Below are positions 11,504 through 20,552 of a stretch of DNA of 20,552 nt, in pieces. The stretch is from Nitriliruptor sp040882055. GTDB taxonomy: Bacteria > Actinomycetota > Nitriliruptoria > Nitriliruptorales > Nitriliruptoraceae. The stretch is taken from positions 1 to 20,552 of the forward strand of contig JBBECA010000062.1 of NCBI GenBank assembly GCA_040882055.1. Direction: 5' to 3'. The number at the start of each line of letters is the position of its first letter. Positions within the stretch are counted from its first letter, which is position 1. The position numbers and the translations under genes are program-made. Under the pieces are notes generated by a model. That model saw only the letters and a program-made list of their open reading frames with translations. It had not been told where the DNA came from and made no database searches.

Positions 11504-11509
11504 TAGGTT
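11504..11509 (+). promoter_or_regulatory. -10 box of the histone-like gene
   Basis: TAGGTT, 40 nt upstream of the ATG, would give a leader of about 34 nt that contains the GGAGG ribosome binding site. No obvious -35 box was seen. Confidence 0.4.
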
Positions 11510-11549
11510 GCGCTTCCCGCACCAACCCCGACACAACGGAGGCGGACCG

Positions 11550-11726
11550 ATGGCGGACTCGCTCGTCGTGAACAGCAAGCTCAAGGAGGCCGTCAAGGGC
11601 CTCGACCTGCGGATGGACTCCTCGCTCGGCGATGCGCTGAACGAGAAGATCAACGCGATGCTCAAGGACGCCGCTGAGCGCGCCAAGAGCAACAACCGCG
11701 GGACCCTGCGGCCGTACGACCTCTGA
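11550..11726 (+). CDS. Small single histone-fold protein (bacterial histone-like)
   Basis: A 58-residue protein starting at ATG 11550 with GGAGG 7 nt upstream. The pattern fits a minimal histone fold: a basic short helix (about 9-17, SKLKEAVKG), a loop (18-24), a long amphipathic helix (about 25-47, ending ERAKS), then R50-G-T52-L-R-P-Y-D57-L58. That matches the R-x-T-[IV]-x-x-x-D-[IL] signature of archaeal histones (RKTIKAEDI). The third helix is cut very short, as in small bacterial histones such as Bdellovibrio Bd0055. It may be annotated elsewhere as DUF1931-like. The expected role is a DNA-binding dimer affecting nucleoid structure, but this is inferred from sequence pattern. It is monocistronic: own promoter, strong terminator at 11761-11794. 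Confidence 0.85.
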   Translation: MADSLVVNSKLKEAVKGLDLRMDSSLGDALNEKINAMLKDAAERAKSNNRGTLRPYDL

Positions 11727-11760
11727 ACCACCCGCGCCCCCCGGGGCGCCCAGCAGCACC

Positions 11761-11794
11761 GCCCGAGGGGGCCGCTCCGGCGGCCCCCTCGGGC
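11761..11794 (+). terminator. Strong terminator hairpin of the histone-like gene
   Basis: A perfect 15-bp GC-rich stem (11761-11775 with 11780-11794) with a TCCG tetraloop lies 34 nt after the stop codon. The last bases of its 3' arm are also the first bases of the tandem repeat that follows. Confidence 0.85.
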
Positions 11795-11870
11795 GTGTAG
11801 CCCGGCACCAAACACGGGCGTGTAGCCCGGCATCAACACGGGCGTGTAGCCCGGCACCGACACGGGCGTG
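11791..11870 (+). repeat. Short tandem repeat, three 24-25-bp units plus a partial fourth
   Basis: Units begin at 11791, 11816, 11840 and a partial one at 11864. The shared core is GGGCGTGTAGCCCGGCA followed by CCAAACAC, TCAACAC or CCGACAC. With the preceding C, each core can fold into CGGGC-GTGTA-GCCCG, a 5-bp stem with a 5-nt loop. The array ends 9 nt before the -10 box of nei, and the variant bases of the third unit supply a CCGACA that could serve as its -35 box. Function unknown. Confidence 0.85.
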
Positions 11871-11884
11871 AGCCGCTCTACGCT
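11857..11884 (+). promoter_or_regulatory. Promoter of nei, leaderless start
   Basis: TACGCT (11879-11884) ends 6 nt before the ATG at 11891, so the mRNA should begin at the start codon. A CCGACA (11857-11862) with a 16-nt spacer is a possible -35 box and lies in the last full repeat unit. No Shine-Dalgarno is present. Confidence 0.5.
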
Positions 11885-11890
11885 GCGACC

Positions 11891-12727
11891 ATGCCCGAGG
11901 GAGACACGATCCACCGCGCCGCCGCCACCCTCCGGGCGGCGTTGGTCGGGCGCACCCTCACCAAGGTCGAGATCCCCCGTCTGCGGCCGCCGTGGCCAGG
12001 CGTGGGTGCACGGGTCACCGGTGTCGAGGCCCGCGGCAAACACCTGCTGATCGCCACCTCGGACGGCCTGTTCCTCCACACCCACCAGATGATGACCGGC
12101 GCGTGGCACCTCTACGCGCCGGGTGAGCGGTGGCGCAAGTCCCCGCGCGCCGCTCGGGTGGTGCTCACCGTCCCGGGGGTCGTGGCCGTCTGTTTCGCCA
12201 GCCCGGTCGTCGAGGTGCTCGACGCGTCCGGTCTGGCCCGGCACCCCTCGCTCCGTCGTCTCGGCCCGGACCTGTGCGACCCGGGTGCGGACCTCGACGA
12301 GGCGCTCGTGCGGCTCGGACGTCTGTCCGCCCCGGAACGAGCCATCGGTGAGGCGTTGCTCGACCAGCGCATCGCCTGCGGCGTCGGCAACGTCTACCGC
12401 TGCGACGTCCTGTTCCTCCACGGTCTGCATCCGGCGACCCCGGTGCAGGCGGTGGACGGCCCGACCCGCCGTGCCCTGCTGACCACCGCGGGGGAGCTGC
12501 TGCGCGAGAACCTCACCGGGCACGGCTCGCGGACCACCGTCCCGGGTGGGTCCGACGGCTCCCTGTGGGTCTACGGCCGCGGCGGTCAGCCCTGCCGCCG
12601 CTGCCGGACCCCGATCAGCTCGGGCCACCTCGGTGAGCAGGCTCGGCTCGTCTACTGGTGTCCGGTCTGCCAGCCGGACCTACGCCGAGGGAGGGTGCCG
12701 GCGCGGGCCTCCGCGGACGGGGACTGA
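11891..12727 (+). CDS. nei: DNA glycosylase/AP lyase of the Fpg/Nei family (endonuclease VIII type)
   Basis: Base-excision repair enzyme that removes oxidised bases, mainly pyrimidines in the Nei branch, and nicks the abasic site. The 278-residue product starts MPEGDTIH, giving the catalytic Pro2 and Glu3 after Met removal. K50 (ARGKHLL) is the conserved lysine, HTHQMMTGAW follows, and a helix-two-turn-helix region is around GVGNVYRCDVLF. The C-terminal zinc finger has C235, C238, C257 and C260, with R252 at the DNA-contact position. The MPEGDT start and RGKHL block favour Nei over MutM, which usually begins MPELPE. The exact substrate is not certain. marR begins 13 nt after the stop but has its own -10 box. 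Confidence 0.93.
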   Translation: MPEGDTIHRAAATLRAALVGRTLTKVEIPRLRPPWPGVGARVTGVEARGKHLLIATSDGLFLHTHQMMTGAWHLYAPGERWRKSPRAARVVLTVPGVVAVCFASPVVEVLDASGLARHPSLRRLGPDLCDPGADLDEALVRLGRLSAPERAIGEALLDQRIACGVGNVYRCDVLFLHGLHPATPVQAVDGPTRRALLTTAGELLRENLTGHGSRTTVPGGSDGSLWVYGRGGQPCRRCRTPISSGHLGEQARLVYWCPVCQPDLRRGRVPARASADGD

Positions 12728-12728
12728 C

Positions 12729-12734
12729 TATTCT
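12729..12734 (+). promoter_or_regulatory. -10 box of marR, leaderless start
   Basis: TATTCT begins 1 nt after the nei stop codon and ends 6 nt before the GTG at 12741. There is no Shine-Dalgarno, so marR is probably translated from a leaderless mRNA. Confidence 0.5.
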
Positions 12735-12740
12735 CGCCCC

Positions 12741-13235
12741 GTGACCAGCCCACCGCCTCGACCGCCGGCTCGGAGCGACGAGCCGCCCGTCCCACACGAG
12801 CAGATGGCCGCGTGGCGCGCCTTCCTGACCGCGCACGCCCGCCTCACCGACGTCCTCGAACGCGAGCTCAGGGACCGGGTCGATCTCCCTCTGACCTGGT
12901 ACGACGTGCTCGTCCAGCTCTCCGAGGCGGACGACCGTCGACTGCGGATGCAGCAGCTCGCCGATCGGGTCCTGCTGTCGAAGTCCGGTCTGACGCGGCT
13001 CATCGATCGCATGGAGCGCGAGGGGCTCGTGACCCGCTACCCGTGCGAGGACGATCGGCGGGGGACCTACGCGCAGATGACCGCGCACGGCTACGACGTC
13101 ATCCGCAGCTCCGCCCCGACCCACCTCGCCGGCATCCGCGAGCACTTCGCCGACCCCCTCGACGACCACGAGGCGGGCGTGATCGCCGCAGCGCTCGGCC
13201 GCATCGTGGAGCGGCTCGAGCGGCCGGACCGGTGA
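12741..13235 (+). CDS. MarR-family transcriptional regulator
   Basis: A 164-residue winged-helix protein that should bind DNA as a homodimer. After a Pro-rich tail (1-20) comes the N-terminal dimerisation helix region, then LPLTWYDVLVQLSEADDRRLRMQ with helix-turn-helix (LADRVLLSKSGLTRLIDRME, about 75-94) and the wing (EDDRRGTYAQMTAHG) with the characteristic Asp-Arg-Arg. The C-terminal helices complete the dimer interface. No Cys pair for redox sensing is evident, so the ligand is unknown. The GTG at 12741 is chosen because it follows the -10 box directly. MarR proteins often regulate themselves or a neighbour; the nearest candidates are nei and gltA, but no clear palindromic operator was identified. 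Confidence 0.9.
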   Translation: MTSPPPRPPARSDEPPVPHEQMAAWRAFLTAHARLTDVLERELRDRVDLPLTWYDVLVQLSEADDRRLRMQQLADRVLLSKSGLTRLIDRMEREGLVTRYPCEDDRRGTYAQMTAHGYDVIRSSAPTHLAGIREHFADPLDDHEAGVIAAALGRIVERLERPDR

Positions 13236-13310
13236 GGAGGCTCGGGGGCGCCCTGCCATCCGCGGCACGGCCACGGGCGGACGCCCACACCGGCGAGGAG
13301 GCACGCCCGC

Positions 13311-13316
13311 TAGGTT
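13311..13316 (+). promoter_or_regulatory. Possible -10 box of gltA
   Basis: TAGGTT lies 114 nt before the gltA start and would give a leader of about 108 nt. The rest of 13236-13430 shows small GC-rich inverted repeats but no recognised riboswitch or other element. Confidence 0.35.
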
Positions 13317-13430
13317 CGCGGTCGCGATCCTGCACACCGACCACCGTCGGTCGTGCCACCGCCCGCCGTCGGTCGGGGAGGGGCGACCCCGCTCCCCCGC
13401 CGCACGCTCTCGACGAGGAGTCCCCCCGCG

Positions 13431-14723
13431 ATGGGTGATCAGAACGACACGCTCACCGTCACCGACAACCGCACCGGGCAGACCTACGAGTTGCCGGTCG
13501 AGGACGGTGCCATCCGCGCGATGGATCTGCGCCAGATCAAGGTGAGCGACGACGACTTCGGCCTCCTGGCCTACGACCCTGGCTTCAAGAACACGGCGAG
13601 CTGTCGCTCCGAGATCACCTACATCGACGGTGACGCCGGGATCCTGCGCTACCGCGGGTACCCGATCGAGCAGCTGGCCGAGTCCTCGACCTTCCTCGAG
13701 GTCGCCTACCTGCTGATGCACGGCGACCTGCCGACCCAGGACGAGTACGACTCCTGGGTCTTCGACGTCACCCACCACACCTTCATCCACGAGAACATCA
13801 AGCAGTTCATCGACGGCTTCCACCACGACGCTCACCCGATGGGGATCCTCGTCTCGACCGTGGGCGCGCTGTCGACCTTCTACCCCGAGGCCAAGGGCAT
13901 CGAGGATGCCGACGCCCGCCAACAGCAGATCGTGCGTCTGATCGCCAAGTTCCCGACGTTGGCGGCCTTCGCCTACCGGCACTCGATCGGCATGAAGTAC
14001 GCCTACCCCGACAACGACCTGTCGTTCTCGGGCAACTTCCTCAACATGATGTGGAAGACCACCGAGCTCAAGTACGAGCCGGACCCGGTCCTCGAGCGAG
14101 CGCTCGACGTGCTGCTCATCCTGCACGCCGACCACGAACAGAACTGTTCGACCACGACCATGCGCGGCATCGGCTCGTCCGACGCCGACCCGTACTCGGC
14201 TGCCGCCGGCGCGACCGCCGCGCTCTACGGCCCCAAGCACGGCGGCGCCAACGAGGCCGTGCTGCGGATGCTCGAGGAGATCGGTACCGCCGATCAGGTC
14301 CCGAAGTACGTCGAACGCGCCAAGAACGGCGAGTTCCGCATGAGCGGCTTCGGCCACCGGGTCTACAAGAACTACGACCCGCGGGCCAAGGTCGTACGCG
14401 GGCTCGCGCACGAGGTCTTCGAGGTCACCGGCAAGAACCCGCTCCTCGACATCGCCACCGAGCTCGAGGCGGTCGCGCTCGAGGACGAGTACTTCGCCGA
14501 GCGCAAGCTCTACCCGAACGTCGACTTCTACTCCGGGATCATCTACCAGGCCATGGGGTTCCCCACCTCGATGTTCCCGGTGCTGTTCGCGATGGGACGC
14601 ATCCCCGGCTGGCTCGCCCACTGGCAGGAGAACCTGCTCGACGACGAGCAGGCCATCGTCCGGCCGCGCCAGCTGTTCGTCGGCTCCGGCGAGCGCGACT
14701 ACGTCTCCGTCGACGACCGCTGA
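13431..14723 (+). CDS. gltA: Citrate synthase (type II, hexameric type)
   Basis: Condenses acetyl-CoA with oxaloacetate to citrate, the entry step of the TCA cycle. The 430-residue product fits the long type II class with its N-terminal beta-rich segment (ASCRSEITYIDGDAGILRYR). The catalytic triad is intact: H270 (GPKHGGANE), H309 (GFGHRVYKN) and D365 (NVDFYSG), and the LHADHEQNCSTTTMR block is typical. The ATG at 13431 has GAGGAG about 10 nt upstream. The open frame extends back to 13353 but that part is low-complexity. A very strong terminator follows at 14751-14795. Confidence 0.98.
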   Translation: MGDQNDTLTVTDNRTGQTYELPVEDGAIRAMDLRQIKVSDDDFGLLAYDPGFKNTASCRSEITYIDGDAGILRYRGYPIEQLAESSTFLEVAYLLMHGDLPTQDEYDSWVFDVTHHTFIHENIKQFIDGFHHDAHPMGILVSTVGALSTFYPEAKGIEDADARQQQIVRLIAKFPTLAAFAYRHSIGMKYAYPDNDLSFSGNFLNMMWKTTELKYEPDPVLERALDVLLILHADHEQNCSTTTMRGIGSSDADPYSAAAGATAALYGPKHGGANEAVLRMLEEIGTADQVPKYVERAKNGEFRMSGFGHRVYKNYDPRAKVVRGLAHEVFEVTGKNPLLDIATELEAVALEDEYFAERKLYPNVDFYSGIIYQAMGFPTSMFPVLFAMGRIPGWLAHWQENLLDDEQAIVRPRQLFVGSGERDYVSVDDR

Positions 14724-14750
14724 CCGTCGGCGGGTCGCCACGCGGCCCCG

Positions 14751-14795
14751 CCCACGAGGACGCCCCCGCCGATCCGGCGGGGGCGTCCTCGTGGG
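14751..14795. terminator. Bidirectional terminator between gltA and the convergent secreted-protein gene
   Basis: A perfect 21-bp stem (14751-14771 with 14775-14795) with a 3-nt loop ATC lies between two converging genes, 27 nt after gltA and 29 nt from the other stop. It can serve both strands. Confidence 0.88.
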
Positions 14796-14824
14796 GGAGC
14801 GCGGGGTCGGTCCCCCGGACCGGC

Positions 14825-15703
14825 TCAGGCGGTGGTGGTGGTGTCCGCGCCGACCTCGCGACGGGCGAGGGTCCAGACCGCACCGGCGCCGAGGACGAGG
14901 GCACCTGCCAGCAGCTGCAGCGCCAGCGGGACCTCGGCGAGGTCGGGTGCCGGGGCCTGGCTGGCGAGGATGGCCTGCTCGGTCGGAGCGATCTCGGGGA
15001 GGAAGCTCTCCTCGCCGTCGAAGGCGGGCGCGATGCCACCCTCGTCCGCGACGAGCGGGCTCTCCGCCTGCTCGAGACCGAGGTCGCCGAAGGGGACCAC
15101 CGGGCCGGCGACGCCGGGACCGAGGTCGCGACCCCCCGACAGGTCGGAGCGCAGGGCGCGGATGCTGGCGAGGCGGTGCTGCCGTTGGGCGTCCTCGGTG
15201 CTGATCGGCTCGGCATCGCCCGCCGCTGCGACCTGACCGCGGCGCCGGTCCTCCCGCTCGTCGCTCGTGACCCGCTCCGAGTTCGTGCCGGAGCCATCAC
15301 CACCGCGGCTGCGGTCGACCTCACCTCCGGCGGCACCACCGGCGTCGCCCCCGGAGGAGGTGTCCGGCTCGTCCGTGCCGGCGTCACCGCCGCCGGTGGA
15401 CTTCCGCAGCGGCTCGGTGACCTTCTCGGTCACCTCCTCGACCGGTTCGGTGACCTTCTTCACCGGGGAGTCGGTCCCAGCGACCTCGCTGTCGTCGCGG
15501 AGCTCGACGCCGTCCTCGGTCACGCAGAGGTCGCCGTCGACCTCGAGCTCACCGACGGACAGGTCGGCTTCCGCACAGTCGTCCGAGACCCCGACCTCGC
15601 CCACGCCGGGCACCGGCAGGCTCTGCGCCGAGGCAGCCCCAGCCGGTACGCCGACACCGACGATGACAGCGGTGAGGATCGTGAGCAGTCGCTTGCGTCC
15701 CAT
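14825..15703 (-). CDS. Uncharacterised exported acidic protein with C-terminal membrane anchor
   Basis: I do not recognise the family. The 292-residue product starts at ATG 15703 with GGGAG 4 nt upstream. Residues 1-26 form a signal peptide (MGRKRLL, hydrophobic core, AGAASA before Q27). The mature N-terminus has two Cys (DDCAEADL and DLCVTED) that could pair. A VTEPVEEVTEKVTEPL stretch is a short helical repeat, followed by a Gly/Asp/Ser-rich linker and an acidic Pro-containing region. Near the end is one hydrophobic segment (about 260-280) followed by Arg-Arg and a short tail. This suggests a type I surface protein with its bulk outside the cell. There is no LPXTG or enzymatic motif. It is flanked by the bidirectional terminator and a 171-bp gap. 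Confidence 0.85.
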   Translation of the reverse strand: MGRKRLLTILTAVIVGVGVPAGAASAQSLPVPGVGEVGVSDDCAEADLSVGELEVDGDLCVTEDGVELRDDSEVAGTDSPVKKVTEPVEEVTEKVTEPLRKSTGGGDAGTDEPDTSSGGDAGGAAGGEVDRSRGGDGSGTNSERVTSDEREDRRRGQVAAAGDAEPISTEDAQRQHRLASIRALRSDLSGGRDLGPGVAGPVVPFGDLGLEQAESPLVADEGGIAPAFDGEESFLPEIAPTEQAILASQAPAPDLAEVPLALQLLAGALVLGAGAVWTLARREVGADTTTTA

Positions 15704-15874
15704 CGGGCTCCCGTTCGTCCGGTCGTGTCCGAGCGCCCCCCCGCGGGGCTCGGTCCTGGTGATGGAGAACGATCGACCCCCACGCTGGTGACGGCGTGGT
15801 GCTCCAGAAGCGCGTCACCGGCCTTCCACGCCCCGTTCCGAGCGTTCGACGCGCGCCGGTGTCCGACCGGTCGT

Positions 15875-17920
<2,046 letters not shown>

Positions 17921-18012
17921 GGTGGACCTCACGGAAGGACGGGGAACCCACGAGCCAGGTGCCACGACGGGCGGCGTCGGCGGGTGCGGACAGGCTACCC
18001 CCGAACGGGCCC

Positions 18013-18018
18013 TACCCT
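18013..18018 (+). promoter_or_regulatory. -10 box of uup, leaderless start
   Basis: TACCCT ends 7 nt before the ATG at 18026, and there is no Shine-Dalgarno. The 105-bp gap to the divergent ABC-F gene shows no other clear element. Confidence 0.5.
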
Positions 18019-18025
18019 CCCCGCC

Positions 18026-19783
18026 ATGCACCTGATCTCGGTCGACCGTCTCGGCGCGTCCGTGGAGGGCCGGACCCTCTTCTCGGACGTGTCCTTCGGC
18101 CTGTCCTCCGAGCACCGTGTGGGGCTCGTGGGCCCGAACGGGTCCGGCAAGACGACCCTGCTGCGCATCCTCGCCGGTGAGCGTGAGCCCGACGAGGGGC
18201 AGGTCGTGGCGCGCAACGGGCTCCGCATCGGCCTCCTCGCACAGGACCCGCAGCTCCGGGACGAACCCGCGCTCGACGCGGTCCTCGCCGCGGACCCGGC
18301 CGCCCGACCCGACGAGGCCGAGCGGCTGCTCGCCGCGCTCCGGGTCGACCCCGACCAGCGCACGGCGCAGATGTCCGGTGGCCAGCGTCGCCGCGTCGAC
18401 CTGGCGCGGACCCTGCTGCCGCCCTCGGACCTGCTCATCCTCGACGAGCCGACCAACCACCTCGACGTCGACACCATCGACTGGCTCGAGGACGAGCTCC
18501 GCCGGCGCACCGGCGCGGTGGTGCTCGTCACCCACGACCGGTACGTGCTCGAACGCGTGACCGACCGGATGTTGGACCTCGTCCCGCCGTCCGCCCACCG
18601 CGAGGGCACGGTGCTCTGGCACGAGGGCTCGTACTCGTCGCTGCTCGAGGCGCGCGCAGAGCGCGCCGCCACCGAGCAGCGAGCGACCGCCCGGGCCCGC
18701 AACCTCCTGCGCAAGGAGGTCGCCTGGCTCCAACGCGGCCCGAAGGCCCGCAGCAGCAAACCGAAGTTCCGCACCGAGCAGGTCGAGGTGATCCGCGAGG
18801 CAGCCACCGGTGACGAGGACAGCCGGCCCCTCGAGCTCGGCACCGGCCGTCGCCGGCTCGGCAACGACGTCTTCGAGCTGCGTGGGGTGAGCCTGCGTCG
18901 CGGCGACCACCAGGTCCTCGACGCCGTGGACCTCGGGATCGGCCCGGGCGAGCGGGTCGGCATCGTCGGCCCGAACGGTGCCGGCAAGTCGACCCTGCTG
19001 CACGTCCTCGCTGGGCGACTGCCGGTGGACGACGGCGAGCTCAAGGTCGGCACGACCGTGCAGCTCGGTCTGTACGAGCAGGCGGCGGGCGCGGGTCTCG
19101 ACGGTCGCCAGACCGTGCTCGACAGCGTCCTCGACGTCGCCACGCACGTCCCTCTCGCCAACGGCGAGACCCTCCCGGCGCACCGTCTGGCGGAACGGTT
19201 CGGCTTCGACGGTCAGCTCCAGCGCACCCCGATCGGGTCGCTGTCGGGTGGCGAACGGCGCCGGGTCGCGCTCCTGCACCTGCTGGTCGCGGCGCCGAAC
19301 GTGTTGCTGCTCGACGAGCCGACCAACGATCTCGACCTCGACACCCTCGCCGTGCTCGAGGATCACCTCGACGGGTTCGCCGGGACCCTGGTGGTCGCCT
19401 CCCACGATCGCTTCACCCTGGACCGCCTCACCGACCGCACCCTCGCGGTCGCGGGTGGCCGACTCACCGAACACCTCGACTGGGCCTCGCACCGCAACAC
19501 CGTCGCCGGTCGGTCCGGCGGCGGGTCCGTGGGATCGCGGCCGGCATCCCGCCCCTCCCGGGACAACAAGGAGCGGCAGGCGGCACGCAAACAGGTGCGG
19601 CAGCTCGAGACACGCGTCGCGACGCTCGACCGGCGGCGCGGTGAGCTGCACACGGCCATGGCCGAGGCCGCGACCGACCCCGAACGCCTGCGCAGCCTCC
19701 AGGCGGAGCTCGACGCCGTCGCCACCGAGCTCGGCGAGACCGAGGAGGCCTGGCTCGAGCTCTCGGTCGAGCTCGAGGACTGA
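18026..19783 (+). CDS. uup: ABC-F family ATPase (Uup-like)
   Basis: Second twin-cassette ABC-F protein, 585 residues. Cassette 1 has Walker A GPNGSGKTT (36-44), signature MSGGQRRR and LDEPTNHLD. Cassette 2 has Walker A GPNGAGKST (315-323), signature LSGGERRR and the LDEPTNDLD variant. The linker reads LRKEVAWLQRGPKARSSKPKFR, characteristic of Uup, and the C-terminal 60 residues form a coiled coil like the DNA-binding end of E. coli Uup. Uup is associated with ribosome function, and loss in E. coli affects precise transposon excision. The proteins from the two divergent genes differ in linker type, so they are distinct subfamilies rather than a recent duplication. Confidence 0.93.
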   Translation: MHLISVDRLGASVEGRTLFSDVSFGLSSEHRVGLVGPNGSGKTTLLRILAGEREPDEGQVVARNGLRIGLLAQDPQLRDEPALDAVLAADPAARPDEAERLLAALRVDPDQRTAQMSGGQRRRVDLARTLLPPSDLLILDEPTNHLDVDTIDWLEDELRRRTGAVVLVTHDRYVLERVTDRMLDLVPPSAHREGTVLWHEGSYSSLLEARAERAATEQRATARARNLLRKEVAWLQRGPKARSSKPKFRTEQVEVIREAATGDEDSRPLELGTGRRRLGNDVFELRGVSLRRGDHQVLDAVDLGIGPGERVGIVGPNGAGKSTLLHVLAGRLPVDDGELKVGTTVQLGLYEQAAGAGLDGRQTVLDSVLDVATHVPLANGETLPAHRLAERFGFDGQLQRTPIGSLSGGERRRVALLHLLVAAPNVLLLDEPTNDLDLDTLAVLEDHLDGFAGTLVVASHDRFTLDRLTDRTLAVAGGRLTEHLDWASHRNTVAGRSGGGSVGSRPASRPSRDNKERQAARKQVRQLETRVATLDRRRGELHTAMAEAATDPERLRSLQAELDAVATELGETEEAWLELSVELED

Positions 19784-19830
19784 CACGCACGCACCGCTGC
19801 AGCGTTCCCGCCCGAGGACGGCCGGCCGAG

Positions 19831-19836
19831 TAGCGT
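19831..19836 (+). promoter_or_regulatory. Possible -10 box of the sigma factor gene
   Basis: TAGCGT lies 69 nt before the GTG start and would give a leader of about 63 nt ending in GGAGG. No clear -35 box or strong terminator for uup was seen in 19784-19905, apart from the palindrome CGCTGCAGCG near 19800. Confidence 0.35.
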
Positions 19837-19905
19837 CATCGGTAGGTCGCGGCACCACCCCGTCGGGCGAGACGGGAGCGGGGACCGCCGCAACTCGGAG
19901 GCAGC

Positions 19906-20552
19906 GTGTCCGTCGAGGAGAGCGTCACCGGCCCGGGAGCTCGCGGGACGCTGGCGCAGTTCGACGCCGGACGGGCGGGGCTCCGCGAGCTGTTGGTCCG
20001 GGCGGTCGGACGCGGCTACGTGCTGCTGTCCGAGCTCCACGACCTGCACGACCCCCTCGAGGATGCCGCGGACTGGCCCGATCAGCTCGCACGGGCGGCC
20101 CGGGACGACGGGCTCGAGGTGGTCGACGACCTCACCGATGACGGATCGGGCACGGCGCCGGCTCCGACGACCCCCTCGACCACCGATGGTGTGCGGCACT
20201 ACCTCAACGCCATCGGTCGCATCCCGCTGCTGACGGCCGAGGAGGAGGTCGACCTCGCCAAGCGGTACCAGGGCGGCCTCGAGGCGGCCACCCGGCTCGC
20301 GGCCGACGTGCCGTTGCCACCGGCGACCCGTGCGACGCTCCGTCGGTTGGTCCGGGAGGGTGAGCGCGCCCAGGAACAGCTCGTGACCGCCAACCTGCGG
20401 CTCGTGGTGTCCATCGCCCGCCGCTACCTCGGCCGTGGCTTGTCGCTGCTCGAGCTGGTGCAGGAGGGCAACCTCGGGCTGATGCGCGGGGTCGAGAAGT
20501 TCGACCACACCAAGGGCTACAAGTTCTCGACCTACGCCACCTGGTGGATCCG
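19906..20552 (+). CDS. RNA polymerase sigma-70 factor, group 1/2 (RpoD/SigA-like), 3' end outside window
   Basis: Directs RNA polymerase to promoters. The visible 215 residues start at GTG 19906 with GGAGG 4 nt upstream. A short, mostly acidic N-terminal region (about 1-85) may be a reduced region 1.1. Region 1.2 follows (VRHYLNAIGRIPLLTAEEEV), then region 2 with ANLRLVVSIARRYLGRGLSL, ELVQEGNLGLMRGVEKFD and the -10 recognition and melting segment YKFSTYATWWIR, where the window ends. The near-perfect region 2 fits a principal or closely related group 2 factor; whether it is the primary one needs regions 3-4 and the genome. It may read the TANNNT boxes seen across this window. Confidence 0.93.
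   Translation, partial: MSVEESVTGPGARGTLAQFDAGRAGLRELLVRAVGRGYVLLSELHDLHDPLEDAADWPDQLARAARDDGLEVVDDLTDDGSGTAPAPTTPSTTDGVRHYLNAIGRIPLLTAEEEVDLAKRYQGGLEAATRLAADVPLPPATRATLRRLVREGERAQEQLVTANLRLVVSIARRYLGRGLSLLELVQEGNLGLMRGVEKFDHTKGYKFSTYATWWI

Noticed and set aside
11791..11870. CRISPR-like array
   Set aside because: Units are directly adjacent with no unique spacers of 30 or more bases, and there are no cas genes; it is a short tandem repeat.
11483..12628. Minus-strand frame with PGYTPV repeats
   Set aside because: The repeats come from the tandem DNA repeat read antisense; the rest mirrors nei. No ribosome binding site or conserved domain.
17921..19858. N-terminal extension of the minus-strand ABC-F protein
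   Set aside because: The open frame is antisense to uup. ABC-F sequence begins at 17920 right after a ribosome binding site.

Overview
The window is about 20.5 kb of very GC-rich bacterial DNA with dense genes on both strands and short intergenic gaps. The families present suggest a high-GC actinobacterium, probably a deep-branching lineage rather than a classical Streptomyces or Mycobacterium. They include a WS/DGAT acyltransferase, an Rv1264-type adenylate cyclase, full-length Lhr with its C-terminal extension, a Nei-type glycosylase and a group 1/2 sigma-70 factor. Many genes start with GTG, and several have a TANNNT box 6-7 nt before the start codon, as expected for leaderless transcripts. 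The taxonomic placement is inference. No mobile element, CRISPR array or integrase was seen.

Layout. Bases 1-33 (minus) hold the 5' half of a tRNA, probably Gly. Then come dut (103-546, minus), an unrecognised membrane-anchored coiled-coil protein (791-1825, plus) and, tail to tail with it and overlapping by 32 bp, a WS/DGAT acyltransferase (1794-3332, minus). A minus-strand pair follows: a single-domain response regulator (4569-5003) whose stop overlaps the start of a class III adenylate cyclase (3397-4572). Next is a photolyase (5077-6441, minus), divergent from the giant helicase gene lhr (6559 to 11437, plus). lhr is broken near its 3' end by an 18-C homopolymer at 10672-10689; removing one base would join the frames into about 1625 codons. 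A 58-codon gene at 11550-11726 has the hallmarks of a single histone fold. It is followed by a strong terminator hairpin and a short tandem repeat. Then come nei (11891-12727), marR (12741-13235) and gltA (13431-14723) on the plus strand, an unrecognised secreted or membrane-anchored acidic protein (14825-15703, minus), two divergent ABC-F genes (15875-17920 minus, 18026-19783 plus) and the 5' part of an rpoD/sigA-type sigma factor (19906 to the window end).

How the genes fit together. dut, phr, lhr and nei all protect DNA or the nucleotide pool, and the putative histone sits between lhr and nei, so the centre of the window looks like a genome-maintenance neighbourhood. These genes are mostly separate transcription units with their own promoters and terminators. 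The response regulator and cyclase are translationally coupled and probably form a cAMP signalling unit. The ABC-F pair and the sigma factor are translation and transcription housekeeping. The most interesting items are the minimal histone-fold protein, the poly-C frameshift in lhr, the hairpin-forming tandem repeats ahead of nei, and the set of leaderless promoters.
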